A program made the translations under genes and the position numbers. 64,000 bases of DNA from Magnetospirillum sp. (GTDB taxonomy: Bacteria > Pseudomonadota > Alphaproteobacteria > CACIAM-22H2): positions 248,001-312,000 of the forward strand of contig JAPZUA010000005.1 in the NCBI GenBank assembly GCA_027532905.1. Direction: 5' to 3'. Within the stretch, counting starts at the first letter, position 1; every line of letters begins with the position of its first letter. The notes beneath the pieces are model-generated. The model saw nothing but the letters and a program-made list of their open reading frames with translations. It did no database searches and had not been told where the DNA came from. This document shows, piece by piece, positions 15,139-23,210 of the stretch.

Positions 15139-15378
15139 ATGCCCGACATCCTCGTACGCGGCGTATCCGAAAAGACGGCAAAAGCGCTGAAGCTTCAGGC
15201 CAAGGACCAAGGCGTGTCGGTCGCAGATCTTGCGCGCAAAGCGCTCGACGAGGCGGCGATGCGCGCCGAGCGGCACGCGGCATTGGATCGCATAGAAGCC
15301 CTCTCCCGTGAAATGAAGGACAAGTGGAAGGGGCCATCGTCGCTTGAGATGATTCGCGCGGACCGCGATCGGCGATGA
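15139..15378 (+). CDS. FitA-like ribbon-helix-helix antitoxin
   Basis: This 79-residue protein begins with the FitA-type ribbon-helix-helix MPDILVRGVSEKTAKALKLQ (about 1-45), followed by a charged C-terminal tail that in this family wraps around the toxin. It neutralises the PIN-domain ribonuclease encoded next and represses their common promoter. The ribosome site GGAG (15127-15130) sits inside the third GATATC repeat. The stop codon overlaps the toxin start by 4 bp, which couples their translation. Confidence 0.88.
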   Translation: MPDILVRGVSEKTAKALKLQAKDQGVSVADLARKALDEAAMRAERHAALDRIEALSREMKDKWKGPSSLEMIRADRDRR

Positions 15379-15773
15379 GTTGCGTCCTCGATGCCAGCAT
15401 TTTCAGCATCGTGCTTTTCCACGAGACCGAGGCCGAAGCGGCCTTGCGACTCCTCCGCACGCCGGGTTTGGCCGCACCACCGCAGTTGCGCACCGAGCTT
15501 GCCAATCTCATCCGCCGCGCGGCAAAGCTGAACGGTTGGACCGTTGCTCATGCGCAATTCGTGCACGAAGATTTTTGCAAAGCTGTCGGTTTCGAGCCCG
15601 ACAGTGCCGAGTTGGGGCGTGCGAGTCTGGCCCTTGCCCTTGAGCTCGACCATGCGGCACAGGATTGCGTTTATCTCGCCGTAGCGCGCGCACTGCGGGT
15701 TAAGCTGGTCACAGCCGATGCCGTATTTGCGCGCAAAGCGCGCACCAAGGGCTACATCGTCGAAACGCTCTGA
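15375..15773 (+). CDS. VapC/FitB-type PIN-domain ribonuclease toxin
   Basis: This 132-residue PIN-domain protein keeps the four acidic residues expected for the metal-dependent active site: Asp6 (CVLDAS), Glu41 (RTELANL), Asp97 (AAQDCVYLA) and Asp115 (VTADAVFA). VapC-like toxins cleave specific tRNAs or rRNA when free of antitoxin. It overlaps the antitoxin gene by ATGA. The full acidic set and intact frame suggest an active toxin. Confidence 0.9.
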   Translation: MSCVLDASIFSIVLFHETEAEAALRLLRTPGLAAPPQLRTELANLIRRAAKLNGWTVAHAQFVHEDFCKAVGFEPDSAELGRASLALALELDHAAQDCVYLAVARALRVKLVTADAVFARKARTKGYIVETL

Positions 15774-15778
15774 ATGCC

Positions 15779-15810
15779 AAAAAGCCGCCGGGGCAGGCCC
15801 AGGCGGCTTT
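15779..15810 (-). terminator. Intrinsic terminator of rpsU
   Basis: On the minus strand, AAAGCCGCC (15810-15802) pairs with GGCGGCTTT (15789-15781) over a 12-nt loop and runs into T5 (15783-15779). On the plus strand the same stem has only three T, so it would act weakly for the toxin-antitoxin transcript. Confidence 0.8.
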
Positions 15811-15839
15811 GGCGGAAACCCGCGAAATCGAACGGAAGC

Positions 15840-16043
15840 TTAGAAGCCTTCGCGCTCCAGGCGCTTGCGCTGCAGCTTGCGCAGGCGACGCACGCCTTCG
15901 GCCTTTTCGCGCGCGCGCTTTTCCGAGGGCTTCTCGAAATGGCGGCGCAGCTTCATTTCCCGAAAAATGCCTTCGCGCTGCATCTTCTTCTTGAGCGCGC
16001 GCAGGGCCTGGTCGACATTGTTGTCGCGAACGATGACTTGCAC
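15840..16043 (-). CDS. rpsU: 30S ribosomal protein S21
   Basis: This 67-residue basic protein matches S21: [20 protein letters not shown] at the start, the conserved [18 protein letters not shown] centre and a basic tail. I chose the GTG at 16043 because it gives the standard S21 N-terminus and has AGGAG ten bases upstream. An in-frame ATG at 16064 would add seven residues and place the ribosome site inside the gene. It is transcribed alone, from a TTGCAA/TATAAG promoter to its own terminator. Confidence 0.93.
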   Translation of the reverse strand: MQVIVRDNNVDQALRALKKKMQREGIFREMKLRRHFEKPSEKRAREKAEGVRRLRKLQRKRLEREGF

Positions 16044-16144
16044 GGGGGCCGTGCTCCTTTCCATAACCGTTTCAAGAGGTTAAGGGAGCATCCCGACCGC
16101 CTCAAGGCAACCGCGCGACCCTCCATCAACCGAATGAGCCGGGG

Positions 16145-16173
16145 CTTATAACATAGGGTTCGCGGGCTTGCAA
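16145..16173 (-). promoter_or_regulatory. Predicted housekeeping promoter of rpsU
   Basis: Read on the minus strand, TTGCAA (16173-16168) and TATAAG (16150-16145) are 17 bp apart. These are the same hexamers and spacing seen before rpmE. The transcript would start near 16138 and carry a leader of about 95 nt. Confidence 0.65.
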
Positions 16174-16228
16174 AGCCTCGATTGGCCCCTTTTCGGCTGC
16201 CACCCACCGTGCCATATGCTTGAGCAAC

Positions 16229-16795
16229 ATGGCCATTCTCAAAATCGCCCGCATGGGGCACCCCGTGCTTGCTCGCGTCGCCGACCCGGTCGAAGACCCG
16301 ACCGACCCGGCGATTCGCGATCTCGTGGCCGACATGATCGACACGATGATCGACGCGCCCGGCACGGGCTTGGCCGCCCCGCAAGTCTATGTGCCGCTGC
16401 GCGTCGTCGTGTTTTTCGTGCGGCCCGAGCGCACGACCGGAATGGACGGCGACACGCCGGTCGATCTGACCGTGCTGATCAACCCCGTGCTCGAGCCGCT
16501 GGGCCAAGCCGCCAACGCCGCCTTCGAGGGCTGCCTGTCGGTGCCGGGCCTGACCGGCAAGGTCAACCGCTTCACACATCTGCGCTACAGCGGCCTCGGC
16601 CTCGAGGGTGAGCGCATCGAGCGCACGGTCGCAGGCTTCCATGCCCGCGTGGTGCAGCACGAATGCGACCATCTCGACGGAATCCTTTATCCCCAGCGCA
16701 TGGACGATCTCGCCGAGTTCGGCTTCGTCGAAGAAATGCGCCGCCGCGCCGAAGCCGACCGCGCGGGCTCGCAAAACCAGGAGACGCAAAAATGA
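16229..16795 (+). CDS. def: Peptide deformylase
   Basis: This 188-residue protein has all three deformylase motifs: GTGLAAPQ (45-52), EGCLSVPG (100-107, with the metal-binding Cys) and QHECDHLDG (143-151, with the two metal His and catalytic Glu). It removes the formyl group from nascent proteins at the ribosome exit. The ATG at 16229 gives the usual MAILKI start; only a weak GAG lies upstream. It overlaps the COQ9 gene by ATGA, so those two are translated together. It is probably a second copy or the stand-alone copy, since it is not linked to fmt here. Confidence 0.95.
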   Translation: MAILKIARMGHPVLARVADPVEDPTDPAIRDLVADMIDTMIDAPGTGLAAPQVYVPLRVVVFFVRPERTTGMDGDTPVDLTVLINPVLEPLGQAANAAFEGCLSVPGLTGKVNRFTHLRYSGLGLEGERIERTVAGFHARVVQHECDHLDGILYPQRMDDLAEFGFVEEMRRRAEADRAGSQNQETQK

Positions 16796-17442
16796 GCTTC
16801 GACCGCGCCCTTGCCCGCGACCGTATTTGCGAAGCAGCCCTCCCGCACATCGCGTTCGACGGCTGGACGGCCGCCGTGCTTGCGCGTGCGGCCGAAGATG
16901 CGGGCTACGATCCGCTGACGGCGTTGCGCGTGTTCCCGGGTGGCCCGGTCGAAGCGATCGCCCATTGGTGCGCCATGGCCGACCGCGCGATGGTCGAGGC
17001 CTGCACGGTGGACGAAAATTTCGCCACGCTCAAAGTGCGCGAGAAAATCGCCGCCGCGATCCGCGCGCGCCTCGCCCCGCTCGGCCCCCATCGCGAGGCG
17101 GTGCGCCGCGCCCTTGCCGTGCTGGCCTTGCCCACAGGTGTGGCGACTTCGCTGCAGACCGTTTGGCGCACAGTCGATGCGGTCTGGCATCTGGCGGGCG
17201 ACCGTGCCACGGATTTCAATTTCTATTCCAAGCGCGGTTTGGCCGCCGGCGTCTATTCGACGACGCTGCTCTTCTGGCTCGAAGACAAGTCGGAAAACCA
17301 GGAAGACACGTGGCGCTTCCTCGACCGGCGCATCGCCAACGTGATGGCGATCCCGAAGGCGACGGCAAGCGTCAAAGCCATGTTCGGAAAACTCCCGAAC
17401 CCGCTCGCCCCTCTGCGCGCGCACTTCAGCCGCGCGCGCTAA
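16792..17442 (+). CDS. COQ9-family ubiquinone biosynthesis protein
   Basis: This 216-residue protein matches the COQ9 family: a TetR-like helical fold with the C-terminal COQ9 domain containing DFNFYSKRGLAAGVYSTTLLFWLED (about 142-167), followed by TWRFLDRRI. In mitochondria COQ9 binds lipid and presents the ubiquinone precursor to the hydroxylase COQ7; a similar accessory role is expected here. Start and stop overlap neighbouring genes: ATGA with def, and 4 bp of convergent stop-codon overlap with purK. The combination def-COQ9 has no obvious functional logic. Confidence 0.9.
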   Translation: MSFDRALARDRICEAALPHIAFDGWTAAVLARAAEDAGYDPLTALRVFPGGPVEAIAHWCAMADRAMVEACTVDENFATLKVREKIAAAIRARLAPLGPHREAVRRALAVLALPTGVATSLQTVWRTVDAVWHLAGDRATDFNFYSKRGLAAGVYSTTLLFWLEDKSENQEDTWRFLDRRIANVMAIPKATASVKAMFGKLPNPLAPLRAHFSRAR

Positions 17443-18539
17443 CGCCCCTTCTTCGCCGAACCCTTTGGGGCCAGCCACGTGACGTGGCCCATCTTGCGGC
17501 CGGGGCGCGGTTCGGCTTTGCCGTAGAGATGCACGATCGCTCGCGGATCGGCGAGCAGTGACGGTACCTTGCGCACATCGTCGCCGATCAAATTTTTCAT
17601 GCGCGCGTCGCTGTGGCGCTCGGGGCAGCCGAGCGGCAAACCTGCGACCGCGCGGATCTGCTGGTCGAACTGGCTTGCCGGGCACGCATCGATCGTCCAA
17701 TGGCCGGAATTGTGCGGGCGCGGGGCAAGCTCGTTCACGAGCACGCGGCCCCGGCGCGTGACGAACATCTCGACCGCGAGCACGCCCACAAGGGCGAGCT
17801 TGGCCGCGACCAGATGGGCGATCGCTTCGGCCTGCTGGGCAACGGCGCGCGACACGGGTGCAGGTGCGATCGTCTCGTCGAGAATATGGTGCGCGTGGCG
17901 GTTTTCAACCGGCACGTAGCTTGCGATCTGACCGCGCCCGCGCGCGATCACGACCGAGATCTCGCGTTCGAAATCGACGAAGCCTTCGAGAATGCCTTCT
18001 TGCCCTTTGAGCACGGCCATCGCCGCATCGATCGGCGTCTTGGGCCCGATCTTGATCTGGCCCTTGCCGTCGTAGCCCATGCGCGTGGTCTTGAGCACGG
18101 CCGGCCGGCCGAATTGGGCAAGCGCCATCTCGAGATCGTGGCGATTGCGCACGCGCGCGAACGGGGCCGTCGCAATGCCGATGCGGTTGAGGAACGTCTT
18201 TTCCGCAAGCCTGTCCTGGCAGATCGCCAGCACCTTGGCCGACGGGTAGAGCGGCGTTTTGCTGGCTTGCGCGACACCTGCAAGCGCTTCGAGCGGGATG
18301 TTCTCGAACTCGTAAGTCACGACGTCGCAGGCGGCGAAGAAGGCTACGAGGGCCGCCTTGTCGCGATAGTCGCCGACCATGGCACGGCTCGAGACTTGAG
18401 CGGCCGGTGCATCCGCCTCGGGCCCGAACGAGTGCGTGCGATAGCCAAGCCGTGCCGCGGCAAGTGCCGCCATGCGCCCGAGCTGGCCATTGCCCAAGAT
18501 CCCGATCGTTGCCCCGGGCGGCAGACGCTTCACGCTCAT
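17439..18539 (-). CDS. purK: N5-carboxyaminoimidazole ribonucleotide synthetase
   Basis: This 366-residue ATP-grasp protein starts with [20 protein letters not shown]. It has the nucleotide-binding [19 protein letters not shown] segment (about 141-160) and the C-terminal [16 protein letters not shown] motif that is diagnostic of PurK. It uses ATP and bicarbonate to carboxylate AIR in purine synthesis, handing the product to PurE. Its stop codon overlaps the convergent COQ9 stop, and its start overlaps the purE stop as ATGA. Confidence 0.96.
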   Translation of the reverse strand: MSVKRLPPGATIGILGNGQLGRMAALAAARLGYRTHSFGPEADAPAAQVSSRAMVGDYRDKAALVAFFAACDVVTYEFENIPLEALAGVAQASKTPLYPSAKVLAICQDRLAEKTFLNRIGIATAPFARVRNRHDLEMALAQFGRPAVLKTTRMGYDGKGQIKIGPKTPIDAAMAVLKGQEGILEGFVDFEREISVVIARGRGQIASYVPVENRHAHHILDETIAPAPVSRAVAQQAEAIAHLVAAKLALVGVLAVEMFVTRRGRVLVNELAPRPHNSGHWTIDACPASQFDQQIRAVAGLPLGCPERHSDARMKNLIGDDVRKVPSLLADPRAIVHLYGKAEPRPGRKMGHVTWLAPKGSAKKGR

Positions 18540-19024
18540 TTTGCGGGTTTCTGCTTGATCTTGGCGGTCTGGGCCGCGCGGAAACGGTCGAGAGCGGCAG
18601 CGATCTTCGCATCGCCAAGGGCGATCACGGCGGCGGCCAAGAGCCCTGCGTTCGTTGCCCCCGCTTTGCCGATGGCGAGCGTGCCCACCGGAATGCCGGC
18701 CGGCATCTGGGCGATCGACAGCAGCGAGTCGAGCCCCTTCAACGTCCGCGATTCGACCGGCACGCCGAACACCGGCAGGCGCGTGAGGGCAGCCGCCATG
18801 CCGGGCAGATGGGCAGCCCCGCCCGCCCCCGCCACGATGCAGGAAAGCCCGCGTGATGCCGCGCCGCTGGCGTAGTCGTAGAGGCGCTTGGGCGTGCGAT
18901 GGGCCGAGACGATGCGCGTTTCGTGCGGCACGCCCAATTGGGTCAGGATTTCGGCGGTATGGCGCATGGTTTCCCAGTCCGACTGGCTGCCCATAATGAT
19001 CCCGACCAGCGGCTTTTTGGCCAT
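18536..19024 (-). CDS. purE: N5-CAIR mutase
   Basis: This 162-residue protein is a class I Pur[16 protein letters not shown] near the start, [16 protein letters not shown] with the catalytic His, and the [12 protein letters not shown] glycine loop. It moves the carboxyl group of N5-CAIR to carbon 4. The ATG at 19024 is preceded by AAGGAAG; the frame is open further upstream without family sequence. It is first in the purE-purK operon. Confidence 0.96.
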   Translation of the reverse strand: MAKKPLVGIIMGSQSDWETMRHTAEILTQLGVPHETRIVSAHRTPKRLYDYASGAASRGLSCIVAGAGGAAHLPGMAAALTRLPVFGVPVESRTLKGLDSLLSIAQMPAGIPVGTLAIGKAGATNAGLLAAAVIALGDAKIAAALDRFRAAQTAKIKQKPAK

Positions 19025-19169
19025 GCGTTGCGTCTTCCTTCGCGTTGCGTTCGTCGCGGCGTCCAAGCCACTATAGGGAGGCAGGGTCCGCCAGGGGAAG
19101 AACGATGCGTTCTTTTTCCGGCGGCTGTGGTATTTCAAAGACTCGGCAGCTTATTTCTGCGGCAAGCGG

Positions 19170-19919
19170 ATGAAAATCGGCGATCCCACCAAAATCCAGG
19201 GCCCCGGCCCGGCAACGCCGGTCAAACGCGCCGACTCGGTTGCCCGGCCCGCCGGTGCGCCGACGGGTGCAGCCGTCGGCTTGCGCACACCGGTCGACAT
19301 GGCGCTGGTGCTGGGCATTCCGGAAGCCGAATTCACGCCCAAGGTCCGCGACGCGATCATGCGGCTGATGGCCGAGGTCGATAAACTGCGCCGCGAAGCG
19401 GCCCAAGCCAATGCGCGCAGCGCCCATCTCGAACGGCTCGCCGACCAAGACAGCCTCATTCCGGTCTTCAACCGGCGCGCCTTCGTGCGCGAATTGGGGC
19501 GCATGCAGTCCTTCGCCGAGCGCTACGACCAGCCTTCGAGCCTCGTCTATTTCGACGCCAACGGCCTCAAGAACATCAACGACACGCACGGCCACGCGGC
19601 GGGCGATGCACTTCTCGCGCACATCGCACGCGTGCTCGTGAGCAATGTGCGCGACACCGACGTGGTCGGGCGCCTCGGCGGCGACGAATTCGGCGTGATC
19701 TTGACCTACATGGACAAGCCGCTCGCCGACGAGAAGGCCGCCTTCCTGGCCGCCCAAGTCGAGGCCAGCGCGCTCGATTGGCGCGGCGTATCGATCCGCC
19801 CGTCGGTCGCATGGGGCGTGTACACGTTCCGCGGCGGCGACGACATTTCGCGGCTGCTCGAAAGTGCGGACCGCGAAATGTACGAACGCAAACGCGACGC
19901 CAAACGCGGACCCGCCTAA
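19170..19919 (+). CDS. GGDEF-domain diguanylate cyclase
   Basis: This 249-residue protein has a Pro/Ala-rich head, a helical linker (about 50-90) and a GGDEF domain. The signature GGDEF occupies residues 170-174, and the inhibitory RxxD site (Arg161-Asp164, RDTD) lies five residues upstream, so both synthesis and product inhibition look intact. The substrate-site segment DANGLKNINDTHGHAAGD is also complete. No sensor domain or membrane helix is visible. It makes cyclic di-GMP from GTP. It is divergent from purE. Confidence 0.93.
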   Translation: MKIGDPTKIQGPGPATPVKRADSVARPAGAPTGAAVGLRTPVDMALVLGIPEAEFTPKVRDAIMRLMAEVDKLRREAAQANARSAHLERLADQDSLIPVFNRRAFVRELGRMQSFAERYDQPSSLVYFDANGLKNINDTHGHAAGDALLAHIARVLVSNVRDTDVVGRLGGDEFGVILTYMDKPLADEKAAFLAAQVEASALDWRGVSIRPSVAWGVYTFRGGDDISRLLESADREMYERKRDAKRGPA

Positions 19920-19923
19920 AGCA

Positions 19924-20130
19924 CTACGCGATGATATCGGGCAGTAATTGGCTTTCGAGGCGTGCGAGCTGGTCTTTGAGCGCCAATTTGCGCTTTTTGA
20001 GGCGCTGGACCTGCAGCATGTCGACGGGCCTGTGCTCGAGCAGGCGCGCAATGACGTCGTCCAGATCGCGATGCGCGCTTTGCAACTCGGCGATCTGGCG
20101 GCGGATTTCTTCGAAAAGCGGATCGTCCAT
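19924..20130 (-). CDS. YdcH/DUF465 small helical protein
   Basis: This 68-residue protein is almost all helix, rich in Glu, Arg and Leu, with the DUF465 ending HRPVDMLQVQRLKKRKLALKDQ. Members are short coiled-coil proteins of unknown function, widespread in alphaproteobacteria. It is convergent with the GGDEF gene and divergent from a TIGR02444 protein. A second, even shorter DUF465 gene lies at 20818-20982. Confidence 0.82.
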   Translation of the reverse strand: MDDPLFEEIRRQIAELQSAHRDLDDVIARLLEHRPVDMLQVQRLKKRKLALKDQLARLESQLLPDIIA

Positions 20131-20154
20131 CGACGGCGGGGCCGGAGCAACTTG

Positions 20155-20661
20155 ATGCCAAAAACTAAGGCGAGTGTAGCAGCAAAATCGCGGCCGCGAA
20201 ACGACGGTCTATGGGAATTTGCGTGCGCACTCTACGCCAAACCGGGGGTGGCGAAGGCGTGCCTTGCACTCCAAGACGAATGCGGCGCCGACGTGCCGCT
20301 GCTGCTGGCCGCGATCTGGCACGGGGCGACCGGACATGGCCCCCTTGCGGCCGCGCGCGCAAAGCGCTGGCAGGCGAATGCGCGCGCTTGGCGCAAGCAG
20401 ATCGTCGGCCCGCTGCGCCAAGCGCGCCGGGCGCTGAAGGCGCACGACGCGGCCGACCTCTACGCCGCCGTCAAACGCGCCGAGCTCGCCGCCGAAAAGC
20501 TGCAGCTCGAAGCCTTGGAACACGATGCGGCAGCACGGCAAGTGCGCGCGCCGCATGCGCGACTGCAAGACGCGCATGCGAATGCGCGCCTAATGCTGCA
20601 GCGCGGCAAAGACTCCGCACCATTGCGGAAGATTTTTTCGGCCCTGCGCGAGGCGCCTTGA
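20155..20661 (+). CDS. TIGR02444/DUF2390 family protein
   Basis: This 168-residue helical protein contains the family-defining start LWEFACALYAKPGVAKACLALQ and GADVPLLLAAIW. It has no known biochemical role. It is cytoplasmic: there is no signal peptide or membrane helix. The ATG at 20155 lies 24 bp from the divergent DUF465 gene. A perfect 14-bp palindrome CCTTGATATCAAGG (20656-20669) overlaps its stop codon. Confidence 0.75.
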   Translation: MPKTKASVAAKSRPRNDGLWEFACALYAKPGVAKACLALQDECGADVPLLLAAIWHGATGHGPLAAARAKRWQANARAWRKQIVGPLRQARRALKAHDAADLYAAVKRAELAAEKLQLEALEHDAAARQVRAPHARLQDAHANARLMLQRGKDSAPLRKIFSALREAP

Positions 20662-20817
20662 TATCAAGGGCATGAACCGCGCATACGCCTGAGAATGCAA
20701 CCTTCGGAGAAGCCCGCATATTCCCATACGCTTGCGCGCGCCTCGAACGAGGCATACGCTTCATGACGGTCTCGTGACGAAACGGGACGCTCGCGCAAGA
20801 CGAAGGAGGTTGGGACC

Positions 20818-20982
20818 ATGCCAAAATCCGATCGCATCCGCTCGCTGCAAGCCAAGCACGCCAAAATCGACACCGAGCTCAGCCACGAAGAGTCGCGGCC
20901 GATGCCCAACGACGGCGTCGTCGCCACGCTCAAGCGCGAAAAACTCCGAATCAAAGACGAAATGATGCGCATGTCCGGCTAG
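20818..20982 (+). CDS. YdcH/DUF465 small helical protein, second copy
   Basis: This 54-residue open frame starts MPKSDRIRSLQAKHAKIDTE and ends LKREKLRIKDEMMRMSG, matching the DUF465 pattern (a charged helix, a Pro-containing turn, then a second helix ending in LKxxKLxLKDEI). A strong ribosome site GAAGGAGGT (20802-20810) precedes the ATG. It is too short for many gene finders. Three copies of CATACGC (20682, 20725, 20753) lie in the upstream gap. Function is unknown. Confidence 0.75.
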   Translation: MPKSDRIRSLQAKHAKIDTELSHEESRPMPNDGVVATLKREKLRIKDEMMRMSG

Positions 20983-21000
20983 AAGCCGGACGCGCAATTC

Positions 21001-21519
21001 TCAGCCGGAAGCCGGCAGACGCCTTTTGGCGTAATGGACCAGCATTTTCACCATTACGTCGATGAAGGCGTCGCCGGTCTTCATACGATCCGAGTTTTCG
21101 ATCGCCGGAATGAGCGTGGCGATGCGCTTGGCGCGCGCGTCGAGTTCCGGCGGCGCTTGATCGAAATTCGGCTTCACCCAGATCGGCGTCTCGCGGATGA
21201 AACCCGCGAAGAACTCGAACAGTTCGCGGTGGGTAGGCGTCAGATTCTTGATTTTGGCTTGAAAGCGCACGCGATCGACGATGACGATTTCGGTCTCTTT
21301 GGCGCCTGCGCGCGCCGTCGCCATGCGCGGGCTTCCATCGAGCAGCGCCAATTCGCCGAACATGTGGCCCGGCGGCAAGGTGGCGAAGGGCGGCACGTTC
21401 GGCGTGGCGAGTTTCAGCAGTTCGATCTCGCCGGTCTTGACGAGGCAAGCATAGTCGCCGGACTCGCCTTCGCGAAACACGATCGTGCCGGGGCGGTATT
21501 TGCGGACCTGATCGCTCAC
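21001..21519 (-). CDS. Cyclic nucleotide-binding domain protein
   Basis: This 172-residue protein begins with a cNMP-binding beta-roll (about 8-105): YRPGTIVFREGESGD, LVKTGEIELL, and GHMFGELALLDGSPRMATARA, which is the phosphate-binding cassette with an Arg. The rest is helical with no DNA-binding motif, so it is not a Crp-type regulator. It starts at GTG 21519 with GAGG upstream, 17 bp after the acyl-CoA synthetase gene. The protein at 27963-28592 has a similar layout. Its partner is unknown; it could be a cyclic-nucleotide-responsive adaptor. Confidence 0.8.
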   Translation of the reverse strand: MSDQVRKYRPGTIVFREGESGDYACLVKTGEIELLKLATPNVPPFATLPPGHMFGELALLDGSPRMATARAGAKETEIVIVDRVRFQAKIKNLTPTHRELFEFFAGFIRETPIWVKPNFDQAPPELDARAKRIATLIPAIENSDRMKTGDAFIDVMVKMLVHYAKRRLPASG

Positions 21520-21536
21520 GATGATACCTCGATCGG

Positions 21537-23210
21537 TTAGCTTTCCGTCTTCGCGCGTTCGCGCAGCAGGAACTTCTGGATTTTGCCCGTCGATGTCTTC
21601 GGCAGCGGACCGAACACGATTTTGCGTGGCACTTTGTAGCCTGCCAGATGCTGGCGTGTGAAGGCAATGATGTCGGCCTCGCTGGCCGATGCCCCGTCCT
21701 TGAGCGCCACGAACGCGCACGGCGTCTCGCCCCATTTTTCGTCGGGCCGCGCGACCACCGCGGCCTCGAGAATGTCGGGATGGCGGTAGAGCGCGCTTTC
21801 GACCTCGATCGTCGAGATGTTCTCGCCGCCCGAGATGATGATGTCCTTCGAACGGTCTTTGAGTTCGATGTAGCCGTCTTCGTGCACGACGCCGAGATCG
21901 CCCGTGTGGAACCAGCCGCCTTTGAAGGCCTTCGCGGTCGCGTCCGGGTTCTTGAGATAGCCCTTCATCACGATGTTGCCGCGCATGAAGACCTCGCCCA
22001 TCGTCTGCCCGTCGGACGGTACGGGCTTCAGCGTCTTTTCGTCGGCGACCATCAGCCCTTCGAGCACGGGATAGCGCACGCCCTGGCGGGCCTTGCGCAC
22101 GGCGGCATCGGCGGGCGGCAGCGCGTTCCATTCGTCGTGCCATTCGCACACCACGGCGGGTCCGTAGACTTCCGTGAGCCCGTAGACATGCGTGATGCGG
22201 AAACCCATGCGCTCCATCTTTTCGATGACGGAGGCGGGCGGCGGCGCGGCCGCCGTCATGATGCGCACGGGCTGGTGCGGATCCTCGCGCATTTCTTCGG
22301 GCGCGTTGATCAGCATGTTCATGACGATCGGCGCACCGCACATGTGCGTGACGCCGCGTTCCTTGATGGCCGCGAAAATCGCGGGTGCCTCGACGCGCCG
22401 CAGGCACACATTGGTGCCCGCCATCGCCGCGATCGTCCAAGGGAAGCACCAGCCGTTGCAGTGGAACATCGGCAAGGTCCACAGATAGACCGGATAATGG
22501 CCGAGATCCCAGACCATGATGTTGCCGACCGCGTTCAGATAGGCGCCGCGATGGTGGTAGACGACACCCTTGGGATTGCCCGTCGTACCCGAGGTGTAGT
22601 TGAGCGCCAACGGATCCCATTCGTCGCGGATTTTGACGGGCGAAAAATCGGGATCGCCGCCGGCGAGGAAATCCTCGTATTCGGCCGTCCCCAGGCGCTT
22701 GCCGCCAGGCCCCTCGGGATCGGCGATGTCGATCACCAAAGGTTTGCGCTTGGCTTTGGCGAGCGCTTTGGCGATCACGGGTGCGAACTCGGTGTCGGCG
22801 ATCAGCACTTTGGTTTCGCCATGGTCGAGCTGGAAGGCGAGCGTGTCGGCATCGAGCCGCACATTCATGGCATTGAGCACGGCCCCCGCCATCGGCACGC
22901 CGAACGCGCATTCGTAGGCGGCCGGAATATTCGGCGCCATGAGGGCCACCGTGTCGCCGCGGCGCACGCCAACTTTTGCAAGCGCACTGGCGAGGCGCTT
23001 GCAGCGCAGATGCGTCTGCGCCCAATTGCGCGAGATGCGCCCGTGCAGGATGGCCGTGCGCTTGGGCCACACGGATGCCGCACGCGCGAGAAACCCGATC
23101 GGCGACAAGGGCTCGTAGTTGGCTTGATTGCGCCCGAGGTCGCGCTCCCACTTGCCGGATTTCTTGACCGCTGGTTTCTTTTTCGCGGCGGTTTTCTTCT
23201 TGGCAGCCAT
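21537..23210 (-). CDS. AMP-forming acyl-CoA synthetase
   Basis: This 557-residue ANL-superfamily enzyme has the P-loop-like YTSGTTGNPKGVVYHHRG (about 211-228), the VYGLTEVYGP motif, the GWFHTGDLGV hinge with DRSKDIIISGGENIS, and the C-terminal KTSTGKIQK with the catalytic lysine. It adenylates a carboxylic acid and couples it to CoA. It resembles medium-chain or methylmercaptopropionate-type ligases. The first 19 residues are a Lys/Ala-rich extension of unknown use. It begins directly after the DUF3422 stop codon. Confidence 0.9.
   Translation of the reverse strand: MAAKKKTAAKKKPAVKKSGKWERDLGRNQANYEPLSPIGFLARAASVWPKRTAILHGRISRNWAQTHLRCKRLASALAKVGVRRGDTVALMAPNIPAAYECAFGVPMAGAVLNAMNVRLDADTLAFQLDHGETKVLIADTEFAPVIAKALAKAKRKPLVIDIADPEGPGGKRLGTAEYEDFLAGGDPDFSPVKIRDEWDPLALNYTSGTTGNPKGVVYHHRGAYLNAVGNIMVWDLGHYPVYLWTLPMFHCNGWCFPWTIAAMAGTNVCLRRVEAPAIFAAIKERGVTHMCGAPIVMNMLINAPEEMREDPHQPVRIMTAAAPPPASVIEKMERMGFRITHVYGLTEVYGPAVVCEWHDEWNALPPADAAVRKARQGVRYPVLEGLMVADEKTLKPVPSDGQTMGEVFMRGNIVMKGYLKNPDATAKAFKGGWFHTGDLGVVHEDGYIELKDRSKDIIISGGENISTIEVESALYRHPDILEAAVVARPDEKWGETPCAFVALKDGASASEADIIAFTRQHLAGYKVPRKIVFGPLPKTSTGKIQKFLLRERAKTES

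Noticed and set aside
16041-16064. ATG at 16064 as the start of rpsU
   Set aside because: It would place the AGGAG site inside the gene and add residues not found in S21. The GTG at 16043 gives the standard N-terminus.
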